The notes beneath the pieces were generated by a model that saw only the letters and a program-made list of their open reading frames with translations, was not told the origin of the DNA and did no database searches. The position numbers and the translations under genes are program-made. From G958296245 sp963664035 (GTDB lineage: Bacteria > Chloroflexota > Dehalococcoidia > Lucifugimonadales > G958296245): a stretch of 64,000 bases of DNA. Positions 32,450-41,280 of this stretch are shown one piece after another. Position 1 is the first letter of the stretch. Each line of letters opens with the position of its first letter. The stretch covers positions 3,410,001-3,474,000 of the forward strand of contig OY760867.2 in assembly GCA_963664035.2 (NCBI GenBank), written 5' to 3'.

Positions 32450-33982
32450 ATGCGTTACTCGAGCGCACAGATTGGGTTCCATGTCCTTGTGCCGGCGGCC
32501 CTGGCCTTCGTCATGGCGGCTTGCGGCGGCGCGGAGACCGTCGCCAATGCGCGGGTCGCGCCCCCCGAGGCGCCCGCGACGGCTGCGCCGTCGACGCCTG
32601 CCCCCGCCGACGCGTCCGACCGCATGGGCCTATGGACGGGAGCGGTGCCCGACGCCCACCAGTACGCCATCCCCTGGATCGCCCTGAGATTCGTCCCCGG
32701 GGCGAACGCGGACGTGGACCCGTGGCGCGTTGGGGGCGGGCGCTTCGGCACCCCCGCGCTGGAGTGCGAGCCCACGCCGGTGGAGGGAGGCTGGAGGCTG
32801 GACGGGTGTACCGACGCGAGGGGAAACGAGGCGCCGGGCCTGGAGTTTAGCGCGTTCGTGCCTGAGGAGGGCAACTCCGGGCTCGAGGCGACCTTGGTCC
32901 AGGGGGGCTTCACGAGCCACGCCACCCTTGCCAAGGTGTTGCAGAGCGACGAGCCCCAGGCGTCGGACAACGTGACGCTGCTCTGGCGCGAGAAGGCTAC
33001 CGACAGCCCCAACAGCGACGTCTGGGTGGACGCCGGCATAGTCTACGCGCCCCACACCGAGGCGCGGATCGCGCTGCTGGACGCGGCAACCGGGGAGCGT
33101 GTCTCGTTCGCCAGCATACTCGGCGCCAGTGGCCGCGGGGTCGCCTCCGTCTACGATGTCAAGGCGAGGGACGGCTTCCTGTACGCGGCCACCGTGTCGA
33201 ACGGCCTCGTGGTCTTCGACGTGTCGGACCCGGAGAGCCCGGAGCGGGTCGGCCAGCACTACGTGTACGAGTCCAGGGGCTCGACGGAGAACTTCACGAA
33301 CGTTCACAACATCTACCTGGCCCCTGACGAGCCGCTCGTCTTCGCCATAAACCAGTCCTACCCCGCGGCCGACCTGCGCGTCATCGACGTCTCGGACCCC
33401 GCGTCCCCGGAGGAGGTTGGCCGCTTCGCCGTCGAGGAAGGACCGGGCATGCCCCACGACGTACACGTCGTCAGGCGCGGCGGCAAGCTGGTCGCCTTCC
33501 TGAACTACCTGCGCGCCGGCCTATGGATACTCGACGCCACCGACCCGGCGGCGATGGAGACCGTCGCGACGATAGACTGGGAGGGCGCCTTCAGCCACGG
33601 CGGCTGGGCCTTCGAGGCGGACGGCGGGCTGTACTACGCCCACACGTCCGAGGGATACGACAAGTCGCTGGCGATACTGGACGTCTCCGACCTGTCGGAG
33701 CCGCGCGTGGTCTCCAACTTCAAGACGAGGGACGGCATCTCGATCCACAACGTCGAGGTCGTGGACGGCTTCGCGTATATCTCCTACTACATCGACGGGC
33801 TGCGGGTGGTGGACCTGCGGGACCCGGGGAATCCGGTCGAGGTCGCGCACTACGACACCGTCGCCGCGGAGGACGAGGCCGACATATTGCAGGGCGCGTG
33901 GGGCGTCAAGGTGTACGATGGGACGGTCTACGTCTCGGACATCGAGAGCGGGGTCTACGCCTTCAGGGTGGAATTGCCGTAG
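32450..33982 (+). CDS. LVIVD-repeat beta-propeller lipoprotein
   Basis: About 510 residues from ATG 32450 (GGGAGG ribosome-binding site ten bases upstream). The N-terminus MRYSSAQIGFHVLVPAALAF then VMAAC is a lipoprotein signal with lipobox Cys. A Pro/Ala/Thr linker follows. From about residue 230 on there are repeated units such as VYDVKARDGFLYAATVSNGL-VVFDVSDPESPERVG, the LVIVD repeat found in surface beta-propellers. Likely anchored outside the membrane; ligand unknown. It follows the CoxE-like gene by about 100 bases but may be a separate unit. Confidence 0.83.
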   Translation: MRYSSAQIGFHVLVPAALAFVMAACGGAETVANARVAPPEAPATAAPSTPAPADASDRMGLWTGAVPDAHQYAIPWIALRFVPGANADVDPWRVGGGRFGTPALECEPTPVEGGWRLDGCTDARGNEAPGLEFSAFVPEEGNSGLEATLVQGGFTSHATLAKVLQSDEPQASDNVTLLWREKATDSPNSDVWVDAGIVYAPHTEARIALLDAATGERVSFASILGASGRGVASVYDVKARDGFLYAATVSNGLVVFDVSDPESPERVGQHYVYESRGSTENFTNVHNIYLAPDEPLVFAINQSYPAADLRVIDVSDPASPEEVGRFAVEEGPGMPHDVHVVRRGGKLVAFLNYLRAGLWILDATDPAAMETVATIDWEGAFSHGGWAFEADGGLYYAHTSEGYDKSLAILDVSDLSEPRVVSNFKTRDGISIHNVEVVDGFAYISYYIDGLRVVDLRDPGNPVEVAHYDTVAAEDEADILQGAWGVKVYDGTVYVSDIESGVYAFRVELP

Positions 33983-34001
33983 GGAAGCCCCCCATCTCAA
34001 T

Positions 34002-34019
34002 CTTCCCCGGCGGGGGAAG
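34002..34019. terminator. Hairpin between converging genes (terminator-like)
   Basis: CTTCCCC (34002-34008) and GGGGAAG (34013-34019) around a 4-base loop, between the stops at 33982 and 34029. It belongs to the same CTTCCCC/GGGGAAG hairpin family as 6625-6646 and 9041-9428. Confidence 0.45.
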
Positions 34020-34028
34020 AGGCAGTCA

Positions 34029-35465
34029 CTACTGGAGCATTCTTGCGTAGGCCTCGCGGCCCTGGCGGAAGAGGTCCAGCACCTCGCGGCGCTGGGCGTC
34101 GGTGTAGAACTTGCCCCGTGAGCCGACCCACTGGAGCGAGCGGTCTATGGAGTCGATGAACCAGGCGGCCGCGTCCTTCTGCTGCTGCGCGGGCCTGCCG
34201 GCCCTGACGTAGACAGGGCTGGTGTGGGCGAAGATCGGCTGGGCGAAGCTGTCGCGGGCGTGGCTGGCGAGGCGCGCGGCGATCCAGCCGTCCGACGCCG
34301 CCCCGACCTCGGCTTCGAAGACGCCGCCCGTCGAGCCTTCCTCGAACCTGCGGCGCGCTGCCACCTCGCCGTTGAAGAGTATCTCCACGGCGCCGATGGG
34401 GTAGTGCGACTTCCAGGACGCAACGGCGGAGAGCCGCCGGCCGGCCTCCGTCTCGACCGTGGAGCCTATGCCCGCGCCGTCCACCCGCAGGTCGAGCGCC
34501 GGCCCGTTGGTGATGAAGGTCCGCCCGCCCTTGAGCGCCTCCAGCCACGACTCGTACTCGAAGGGGCCGCCGGTATGGGAATAGACGCGGTTGGCGGAGC
34601 TGATGAACCAGTCGGAGCCGGTGGAGGCGGGCAGCCGGATGCCGGCGTTGAGCATCCGGTAGTAGATGTCGTACTCCGCGTCCATCCAGTACGGGTCGAA
34701 GAGGTTGAAGGCGTCGAGCTTGCCGAGAGCGGCGGCGACCGGGGCCTCCATCCCCCTGCCGTTGTGGCACCAGATGACCACGCCTCCCTGCCGGTGGGCG
34801 TCGTCGCAGGCGTAGCTGAGGGGCGGGTAGTCCGGGTCGAAGGTGTCCACGAGCGCGCCGCGGCTCACGGGATGGACGACGTTGCGGATGTTGAGCAGCA
34901 TGACGTGGCCGTAGCCGATGTCCCACCCTGTGACGTTGTGGCGGTTCTCCTCGCCGCTCTGCACGTGGTGGTGGGCGGACGAGAACTCGGTCAGGAAGCC
35001 GGGGGCGTACTTGTTGCTCGCGTACTCGAGGTCCCAGCGCTTGAGGATGCTGACCGCCGTCATGCGGAGGTCCTCGATGCGCGGGTCGAGCCAAAGGCGC
35101 TCGTCGGGGCGCTTCTCCTTCTGGTCGTAGTGGAGGTGGGTGTTGCCGGGGTGCCAGCCCTGCATTGCGAGCTCGTTCCAGCGCTCCATCCTGACGTCGG
35201 CGGCGACAACACCGCTAGCGGGGATGTCCAGGTACAGCGTGGCGGGGACGTACTCGGTGCCGCGCTCGGCCACGACCCTGGCGGGACCCCTGGGCGCCTC
35301 CACCTCGAAGACGCCGTCGGCGTAGAAGAACGGCGCGCCCGGGCCGACCTTCAGGATCGCGTCGGCGGGATGTACGGTCTCGCCGGTGGAGGCGAGGACC
35401 TGTACGCGCGCGGGGACCGGCTCTCCGGTCGCGGCGTCCGTGATGGAACCGGTTATCTTTGGCAT
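34029..35465 (-). CDS. CehA/McbA-family metallohydrolase
   Basis: 478 residues. An N-terminal Ig-like or carboxypeptidase-regulatory-like region (MPKITGSITDAATGEPVPAR) is followed by a PHP-like domain with metal-ligand motifs GNTHLHYDQ (about residues 108-116), SSAHHHVQSG, GGVVIWCHNGRG and STGSDWFISS. The family includes carbaryl and carbofuran hydrolases but most members have unknown substrates. No signal peptide is seen. A truncated second copy of its first 30 codons survives at 38415-38508, next to another Uma2 gene, so the Uma2-CehA pair was duplicated. Confidence 0.85.
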   Translation of the reverse strand: MPKITGSITDAATGEPVPARVQVLASTGETVHPADAILKVGPGAPFFYADGVFEVEAPRGPARVVAERGTEYVPATLYLDIPASGVVAADVRMERWNELAMQGWHPGNTHLHYDQKEKRPDERLWLDPRIEDLRMTAVSILKRWDLEYASNKYAPGFLTEFSSAHHHVQSGEENRHNVTGWDIGYGHVMLLNIRNVVHPVSRGALVDTFDPDYPPLSYACDDAHRQGGVVIWCHNGRGMEAPVAAALGKLDAFNLFDPYWMDAEYDIYYRMLNAGIRLPASTGSDWFISSANRVYSHTGGPFEYESWLEALKGGRTFITNGPALDLRVDGAGIGSTVETEAGRRLSAVASWKSHYPIGAVEILFNGEVAARRRFEEGSTGGVFEAEVGAASDGWIAARLASHARDSFAQPIFAHTSPVYVRAGRPAQQQKDAAAWFIDSIDRSLQWVGSRGKFYTDAQRREVLDLFRQGREAYARMLQ

Positions 35466-35510
35466 GGCCGTATCCTGAACTGTGTGATCTTGCGGCTGCC
35501 TCGACTGCTC

Positions 35511-36377
35511 CTATTCGCTCCGCAATCGCCGCAGCGCGGCTTCCATCTCGGCCAAGCGAGCTTCGGCGAACTCGCGGGCCGCCTGCTCGGACTCAGCCCG
35601 GGCCTCGGCGGACTCCCTGCCCGCACGCTCGGACTCCGCCCGGGCCTCGGCGGACTCCCTGCCCGCGCGCTCGGACTCCGCCCGGGCCTCGGCGGACTCG
35701 GCGCGGGTCTCGGCAACGCCGGCCCGGGCCTCGGCAACGCCGGCGCGCGTGGCGGTCTCGGCGTAGTTCTCCAGCCAGCGGCCAGCCGCGGGGTCGTAGA
35801 AGCGCAGACGGCCCTCCTCCCAGCAGAAGTCGAGACCCAACAGCGGACTGTGGCCGCGAATCACGCCGTCCGGCTCGCTCCCAACATCGAAGCGGCGGTA
35901 CTCCCCGTCCGCCAGGTACTCCCCAACCAGCGGCTCGCCGTAGTGGTCGCCGCCAGTCGGATCGAAACGCCAGTACTCCCGAACACCCAGGCTCGCGTAC
36001 AACTCGCGCTTGCCCCCTACGTCGTTGGACGCTGTCGAAGGAGACCCTATCTCCAGCACGAAGTCGGGCGCCTTGCCCACCTCCCACACCCGGTAGGTGT
36101 TGTACAGCTTGATGGAATCCTTGCTGACGCCGAAGGCCACGTAGCAGTCGGGGGACACCCACCTCCTGGGGTCGCCCTCGACGTAGTAGACGAATGTGTT
36201 GCCGCTTACCACGGTCGTGGGACTTTCCAGGCGGAACCTCAGCGTCGAAACGGCGTCTACGAAATGCGGCTCCTGCTCGTGTCCGTCTGGCAATGGCATA
36301 CCGTCCGTTTCGGGGTAGAAGACCTCATCGGCCTCGGCGGGCCTGTCCTGGATCAGGGTTGTTGGTATCGTGGCCAT
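35511..36377 (-). CDS. Uma2-family protein with long coiled-coil tail, array B gene 4
   Basis: 288 residues, MATIPTTLIQDRPAEADEVF start. The Uma2 core has WVSPDCYVAFGVS, APDFVLEIGSPSTASNDVGGKRELYASLGVREYWRFDPTGG. After about residue 200 comes a tail of Ala/Glu/Arg repeats (AEARAESERAGRES-type units), a probable coiled coil and the longest tail of the four array B members. The tail's repeat number varies between the copies while the nuclease-like core hardly changes. Lies 45 bases upstream of the CehA gene in the same direction. Confidence 0.87.
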   Translation of the reverse strand: MATIPTTLIQDRPAEADEVFYPETDGMPLPDGHEQEPHFVDAVSTLRFRLESPTTVVSGNTFVYYVEGDPRRWVSPDCYVAFGVSKDSIKLYNTYRVWEVGKAPDFVLEIGSPSTASNDVGGKRELYASLGVREYWRFDPTGGDHYGEPLVGEYLADGEYRRFDVGSEPDGVIRGHSPLLGLDFCWEEGRLRFYDPAAGRWLENYAETATRAGVAEARAGVAETRAESAEARAESERAGRESAEARAESERAGRESAEARAESEQAAREFAEARLAEMEAALRRLRSE

Positions 36378-36474
36378 GACGCTTGGTCCTGCGGGCTATG
36401 GTAACACACCACGGACCGTGACTCGCGCGGCCAGGACTATTCGCGAGATAGCCCGAATCCTGGATGTGGGCGTC

Positions 36475-38358
36475 CTATTCGGCTCTCTCCGCCGGCGCTA
36501 AGTCCACTTCCCAGAAGACCGTATCCCGGACATACTGGCCCGTCGTGATGAGCTTGATGTCGTACTCGGGCAGCGGAGCTATGGCGAGACACTCTCCTTC
36601 CACCCTTACGCCCTGCCTAGCAGGAAAGAAGTCGAGTAGGTCCGTACCCACGCTCTTGTGGATCCCGGGCAGCGCAAAATTGCTAACGGGCTGGACGTAG
36701 AGCAACACCTTGCGCTCGAAGTCCTCCTGGGTGCAGTCCTCCTTGAAGTATATGAGAGTCCCATCGCCTAAGTACAGGTCGAAGGGAGCGCGGACGACCG
36801 GGCCGGAGTCGCCTACGAGACCGTAGAGGTAATCCTTGGCCGAAGTCGTCTCTATGTCTATGTGCTCTTCATTGTAGCCGTGCGCATTCCAGCCGTACTC
36901 GGGGTTGAAGACCGCCGTGTGGGTGTCGCGGGCGCTGACGTACGCCGCATAGACCGCGCAGACTACGAGTCCGGCAATCAGGGCTTGAGCAGCTCGTCTG
37001 TGAAGTGGGCTCATTCTTATGTGCTCTTCATTGTAGCCGTGCGCATTCCAGCCGTACTCGGGGTTGAAGACCGCCGTGTGGGTGTCGCGGGCGCTGACGT
37101 ACGCCGCATAGACCGCGCAGACTACGAGTCCGGCAATCAGGGCTTGAGCAGCTCGTCTGTGAAGTGGGCTCATTCTGTGGCAAGTGCTCAGCAGTGAGTC
37201 AGCCATGACTATTGCCACCACCACCATCGGCACATACATCGGGGCGAGTTGCCGTGAGGTCAGCGTAAGGCTACCCAGCGACGCGCTGGCGATGGAAAAG
37301 GCCATGTGGCCGAAGGCGTAGACGCCGGCGACTACGATGGCGGCGTGTCTACTGTCGCGCCTCTGAGCTTCGTCTCTCCACCAGCGCAGGCCCCACCAGC
37401 CCACCAGCGCAGCCAGTGCAAGTAAGGCGACGCCCGTCATCACGCCGCCGATAATCCACTCCGGCGTCCTATCGAGAGGCAGAGCCAGAGCTCGTACGTC
37501 GGCTGCAAGGGGATTCCAAGCCTCTATGGAGTTGAGCCCGCGGCCTATGTGCTTGACGAGAGGCCCGCCTGCGGCTCCTCCCCTGGGACCGGTGAGCGTT
37601 TCCGTGACGAGGTAGTTGCGCAGCAGCCACAGAGCCAGTGGGCCTATGCTGACCATCAGGTACACACCAATGCGCCGCAATTTTCCACTGAGGGCGGGAT
37701 CAGGCCGCAATGCAAGCAATGGAACCACAACAAGAACCAGGAAGACTCCGGAATAGCGCGTAAGGCAGGCAAGCGCGGAGAACACTGCTGCCAGAATCAG
37801 CGTGGGCCATCCCCCCGACTTCAAGAACCTGTGGATGCTAAGCAATGCCAATACGGTCAGCGGTATGAAGACGGCTTCACTGAGTGCCCAGGACGCCCAA
37901 TACGTTACCGTGACTGAGAACGCGATTAGGGCGCATCCAAGGACGATTAGGAGACGGGAGCGGACTGCTTCGCGCAGCCACAGCCCCGCGACGAAGACGG
38001 TCAGACCGAACGCGGCGGCGTTGACCGGCCCGGCCACCGAGCGGGCGTCGAAGGCAAAGCCTCCAGAGAGCGCGAGCATGATCGAGTACAGCGGCGGCCA
38101 GAGTGCGGACACGTGTAGCTCGAATCTTGTGTTGACGCCCACCAGTTCCGTGGCCTGCCCGGACAGCCACTCCAGCCCACGCCCGCCCTCCGCCAACGCC
38201 CTGGCCAGCTCTATGTAATACTTTGCGTCGCCGCCCACGCCGACGCCGTGGACAAGGCGCAAGAGGACTATGGCCGCACCCAGGACGCCCATGCCTGCCA
38301 GGAGAAGTGTGAAGCGGTGGGTGCGCCACCATGACCTGAGCGGAGAGCCGAGCCTCAC
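36475..38358 (-). CDS. GT39-like polytopic membrane glycosyltransferase with internal duplication
   Basis: 627 residues from GTG 38358. About a dozen hydrophobic segments; the N-terminal GVGGDAKYYIELARALAEG loop has the acidic residue typical of GT-C/ArnT-like (PMT_2) glycosyltransferases. The family call is by topology and that loop. Two exact 53-residue copies of MSPLHRRAAQALIAGLVVCA and onwards to NEEHIR stand in tandem near residues 395-500. Each has one membrane helix, so the duplication adds a helix and would invert the topology of what follows. It lies in the middle of array B, between the truncated CehA copy and a Uma2 gene. Confidence 0.7.
   Translation of the reverse strand: MRLGSPLRSWWRTHRFTLLLAGMGVLGAAIVLLRLVHGVGVGGDAKYYIELARALAEGGRGLEWLSGQATELVGVNTRFELHVSALWPPLYSIMLALSGGFAFDARSVAGPVNAAAFGLTVFVAGLWLREAVRSRLLIVLGCALIAFSVTVTYWASWALSEAVFIPLTVLALLSIHRFLKSGGWPTLILAAVFSALACLTRYSGVFLVLVVVPLLALRPDPALSGKLRRIGVYLMVSIGPLALWLLRNYLVTETLTGPRGGAAGGPLVKHIGRGLNSIEAWNPLAADVRALALPLDRTPEWIIGGVMTGVALLALAALVGWWGLRWWRDEAQRRDSRHAAIVVAGVYAFGHMAFSIASASLGSLTLTSRQLAPMYVPMVVVAIVMADSLLSTCHRMSPLHRRAAQALIAGLVVCAVYAAYVSARDTHTAVFNPEYGWNAHGYNEEHIRMSPLHRRAAQALIAGLVVCAVYAAYVSARDTHTAVFNPEYGWNAHGYNEEHIDIETTSAKDYLYGLVGDSGPVVRAPFDLYLGDGTLIYFKEDCTQEDFERKVLLYVQPVSNFALPGIHKSVGTDLLDFFPARQGVRVEGECLAIAPLPEYDIKLITTGQYVRDTVFWEVDLAPAERAE
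36859..37176. repeat. Exact 159-bp tandem duplication inside the membrane protein gene
   Basis: 36859-37017 and 37018-37176 are identical, with no base between them. 159 is a multiple of three, so the frame is kept. Perfect identity means it is very recent or an assembly artefact. Confidence 0.95.
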
Positions 38359-38396
38359 CTACCCGGCCCCCTTCCAGGCGCCTTCCAGTTGGGATC

Positions 38397-38414
38397 GGGG
38401 GGGGGGGGGGGGGG
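38397..38414. repeat. G18 homopolymer upstream of the membrane glycosyltransferase gene
   Basis: Eighteen G in a row, 38 bases upstream of the GTG start at 38358 and at the exact point where the truncated CehA copy stops matching. Could be a slippage-prone switch or a sequencing or assembly artefact. Confidence 0.9.
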
Positions 38415-38508
38415 TAGAAGTATCGCCGGTCAAGACGAGGTCATGGACAAGCGCCGGAGCTGGCTCCACGGTCGCGACGTCTATGATGGACCCTGCTATC
38501 TTTGGCAT
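38415..38508 (-). pseudogene. N-terminal remnant of a second CehA/McbA gene
   Basis: From ATG 38508 it reads MPKIAGSIIDVATVEPAPAL, then VHDLVLTGDTST, matching MPKITGSITDAATGEPVPAR and on of the intact gene at about 18 of 29 positions. The frame then dissolves into the G18 tract. It occupies the same place relative to Uma2 as the intact gene does. Confidence 0.75.
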
Positions 38509-38558
38509 CTGTGAATGGGCCGCCAGATTGACGAAGGGGCTGTTAGAGTCCGATGCTC

Positions 38559-39404
38559 CTATTCGCCCCGCAATCGTCGCAGCGCGGCTTCCATCTCGGC
38601 CAGGCGAGCTTCGGCGGACTCACGGGCCATTCGCTCGGCGGCGGCGCGGGCCTCGGCCGAGTCGGCACGGGTCTCGGCGGACTCGGCGCGAACTTCGGCG
38701 ACGGCGACTCGGGCCTCGGCAACATCGGCGCGGGTCTCGGCAACATCGGCGCGCGTCTCGGCGGTCTCGCGGGCCGTAGCGGTCTCGGCGTAGTTCTCCA
38801 GCCAGCGGCCAGCCGCGGGGTCGTAGAAGCGAAGACGACCCTCCTCCCAGCAGAAGTCGAGGCCCAACAGCGGACTGTGGCCGCGAATCACCCCGTCCGG
38901 CTCGCTCCCAATATCGAAGCGGCGGTACTCCCCGTCCGCCAGGTACTCCCCAACCAGCGGCTCGCCGTAGTGGTCGCCGCCCGTCGGATCGAAGCGCCAG
39001 TACTCACGAACACCCAGGCTCGCGTACAACTCGCGCTTGCCCCCTACGTCGTTGGACGCGGTCGAAGGAGACCCTATCTCCAGCACGAAGTCGGGCGCCT
39101 TGCCCACCTCCCACACCCGGTAGGTGTTGTACAGCTTGATGGACTCCTTGCTGACCCCGAAGGCCACGTAGCAGTCGGGGGACACCCACCTCCTGGGGTC
39201 GCCTTCGACGTAGTAGACGAAGGTGTTGCCGCTGACCACGGTCGTGGGACTTTCCAGGCGGAACCTCAGCGTCGAAACGGCGTCTACGAAATGCGGCTCC
39301 TGGTGGTGTCCGTCTGGCAATGGCATACCGTCCGTTTCGGGGTAGAAGACCTCATCGGCCTCGGCGGGCCTGTCCTGGATCAGGGTTGTGGGTATCGTGG
39401 CCAT
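38559..39404 (-). CDS. Uma2-family protein with coiled-coil tail, array B gene 3
   Basis: 281 residues, MATIPTTLIQDRPAEADEVF start. Core nearly identical to the other array B copies (PDFVLEIGSPSTASNDVGGK, GVREYWRFDPTGG). The tail differs: units such as AETRADVAETRADVAEARVAVAEVRAES. Followed by the truncated CehA remnant. Confidence 0.87.
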   Translation of the reverse strand: MATIPTTLIQDRPAEADEVFYPETDGMPLPDGHHQEPHFVDAVSTLRFRLESPTTVVSGNTFVYYVEGDPRRWVSPDCYVAFGVSKESIKLYNTYRVWEVGKAPDFVLEIGSPSTASNDVGGKRELYASLGVREYWRFDPTGGDHYGEPLVGEYLADGEYRRFDIGSEPDGVIRGHSPLLGLDFCWEEGRLRFYDPAAGRWLENYAETATARETAETRADVAETRADVAEARVAVAEVRAESAETRADSAEARAAAERMARESAEARLAEMEAALRRLRGE

Positions 39405-39532
39405 GACGCTTGGTCCTGCGAGTTATGGTAACACAGGACGGACCGTGACTTGCGCGGTCAGAGCTATTTCGAGATGGCCCGAATCCTGAACGCGGGCGTC
39501 CTACTCGGCCCTCTCCAGGTACTCCACTGCTC

Positions 39533-40315
39533 CTATTCGCCCCGCAATCGCCGCAGCGCGGCTTCCATCTCGGCCAAGCGAGCTTCGGCGGACTGGGCCC
39601 AGGCCTCGACGGACTCCCTGCCCGCGCGCTCAGACTCCGCCCGGGCCTCGGCAATGTCGGCGCGGACCTCGGCGACATCGGCGCGCGTGGCGGTCTCGGC
39701 GTAGTTCTCCAGCCAGCGGCCAGCCGCAGGGTCGTAGAAGCGCAGACGACCCTCCTCCCAGCAGAAGTCGAGGCCCAACAGCGGACTGTGGCCGCGAATC
39801 ACGCCGTCAGGTCCACTTCCAACATCGAAGCGGCGGTACTCGCCATCCACCAGGTACTCCCCAACCAGCGGCTCGCCATAGTGGTCGCCGCCCGTCGGGT
39901 CGAAGCGCCAGTACTCGCGGACCCCCAGGCTCGCGTACAACTCGCGCTTGCCCCCTACGTCGTTCGACGCCGTCGAAGGAGAACCTATCTCCAGCACGAA
40001 GTCGGGCGCCTTGCCCACCTCCCACACCCGGTAGGTGTTGTACAGCTTGATGGACTCCTTGCTGACCCCGAAGGCAATGTAACAGTCGGGGGACACCCAC
40101 CTCCTGGGGTCGCCTTCGACGTAGTAGACGAAGGTGTTGCCGCTCACCACGGTCGTGGGACTTTCCAGGCGAAACCTCAGCGTCGAAACGGCGTCTACGA
40201 AATGCGGCTCCTGGTGGTGTCCGTCTGGCAATGGCATACCGTCCGTTTCGGGGTAGAAGACCTCTTCGGCCTCGGCGGGCCTGTCCTGGAGCAGGGTTGT
40301 GGGTATCGTGGCCAT
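39533..40315 (-). CDS. Uma2-family protein with coiled-coil tail, array B gene 2
   Basis: 260 residues from the ATG that reads MATIPTTLLQDRPAEAEEVF; the longer frame to 40345 is not supported by the other copies. Core as in the neighbours, tail intermediate in length (RADVAEVRADIAEARAESE). The 128-base gap to the next copy repeats almost exactly in the gap after it, so gene plus spacer was the duplicated unit. Confidence 0.87.
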   Translation of the reverse strand: MATIPTTLLQDRPAEAEEVFYPETDGMPLPDGHHQEPHFVDAVSTLRFRLESPTTVVSGNTFVYYVEGDPRRWVSPDCYIAFGVSKESIKLYNTYRVWEVGKAPDFVLEIGSPSTASNDVGGKRELYASLGVREYWRFDPTGGDHYGEPLVGEYLVDGEYRRFDVGSGPDGVIRGHSPLLGLDFCWEEGRLRFYDPAAGRWLENYAETATRADVAEVRADIAEARAESERAGRESVEAWAQSAEARLAEMEAALRRLRGE

Positions 40316-40443
40316 GACGCTTGGTCCTGCGGGCCATGGTAACACACCACGGACCGTGACTCGCGCTGTCAGGACTATTGCGAGATAGCCCGAATCCTGG
40401 ACGCGGGCGTCCTACTCGGCCCTCTCCAGGTACTCCACTGCTC

Positions 40444-41205
40444 CTATTCGCCCCGCAATCGCCGCAGCGCGGCTTCCATCTCGGCCAGGCGAGCTTCGGC
40501 GGACCGCGCGCGGGCCTCGGCAACGTTGGCGCGCGTCTCGGCAACGTTGGCGCGCGTCTCGGCGACATCGGCGCGCGCGGCGGTCTCGGTGTAGTTCTCC
40601 AGCCAGCGGCCAGCCGCAGGGTCGTAGAAGCGCAGACGACCTTCCTCCCAGCAGAAGTCGAGGCCCAACAGCGGACTGTGGCCGCGAATCACGCCGTCAG
40701 GTCCACTCCCAACATCGAAGCGGCGGTACTCGCCCTCCGCCAGGTACTCCCCAACCAGCGCCTCGCCGTAGTGGTCGCCGCCCGTCGGGTCGAAGCGCCA
40801 GTACTCCCGTACTCCCAGGCTCGCGTACAACTCGCGCTTGCCCCCTACGTCGTTGGACGCGGTCGAAGGAGACCCTATCTCCAGCACGAAGTCGGGCGCC
40901 TTGCCCACCTCCCACACCCGGTAGGTGTTGTACAGCTTGATCGACTCCTTGCTGACCCCGAAGGCCACGTAGCAGTCGGGGGACACCCACCTCCTGGGGT
41001 CGCCTTCGACGTAGTAGACGAATGTGTTGCCGCTGACCACTGTCGTGGGACTTTCCAGGCGGAACCTCAGCGTCGAAACGGCGTCTACGAAATGCGGCTC
41101 CTGCTCGTGTCCGTCTGGCAATGGCATACCGTCCGTTTCGGGGTAGAAAACCTCATCGGCCTCGGCGGGCCTGTCCTGGATCAGGGTTGTGGGTATCGTG
41201 GCCAT
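40444..41205 (-). CDS. Uma2-family protein with short coiled-coil tail, array B gene 1
   Basis: 253 residues, the shortest array B member. Same core (WVSPDCYVAFG, PDFVLEIGSPSTASNDVGGK). The tail reads RADVAETRANVAETRANVAE, with exact repetition of the RANVAET unit. First of the array in the direction of transcription. Confidence 0.87.
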   Translation of the reverse strand: MATIPTTLIQDRPAEADEVFYPETDGMPLPDGHEQEPHFVDAVSTLRFRLESPTTVVSGNTFVYYVEGDPRRWVSPDCYVAFGVSKESIKLYNTYRVWEVGKAPDFVLEIGSPSTASNDVGGKRELYASLGVREYWRFDPTGGDHYGEALVGEYLAEGEYRRFDVGSGPDGVIRGHSPLLGLDFCWEEGRLRFYDPAAGRWLENYTETAARADVAETRANVAETRANVAEARARSAEARLAEMEAALRRLRGE

Positions 41206-41280
41206 GACGCTTGGTCCTGCGGGCTATGGTAGCACAGGACGAACTCGTGACTCGCCTATCGCCGAGTGGTCCGCGCGGCG

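Noticed and set aside
34224..36404. 726-codon open frame on the plus strand
   Set aside because: Antisense of the CehA and Uma2 genes; only repetitive Gly/Leu/Arg translation.
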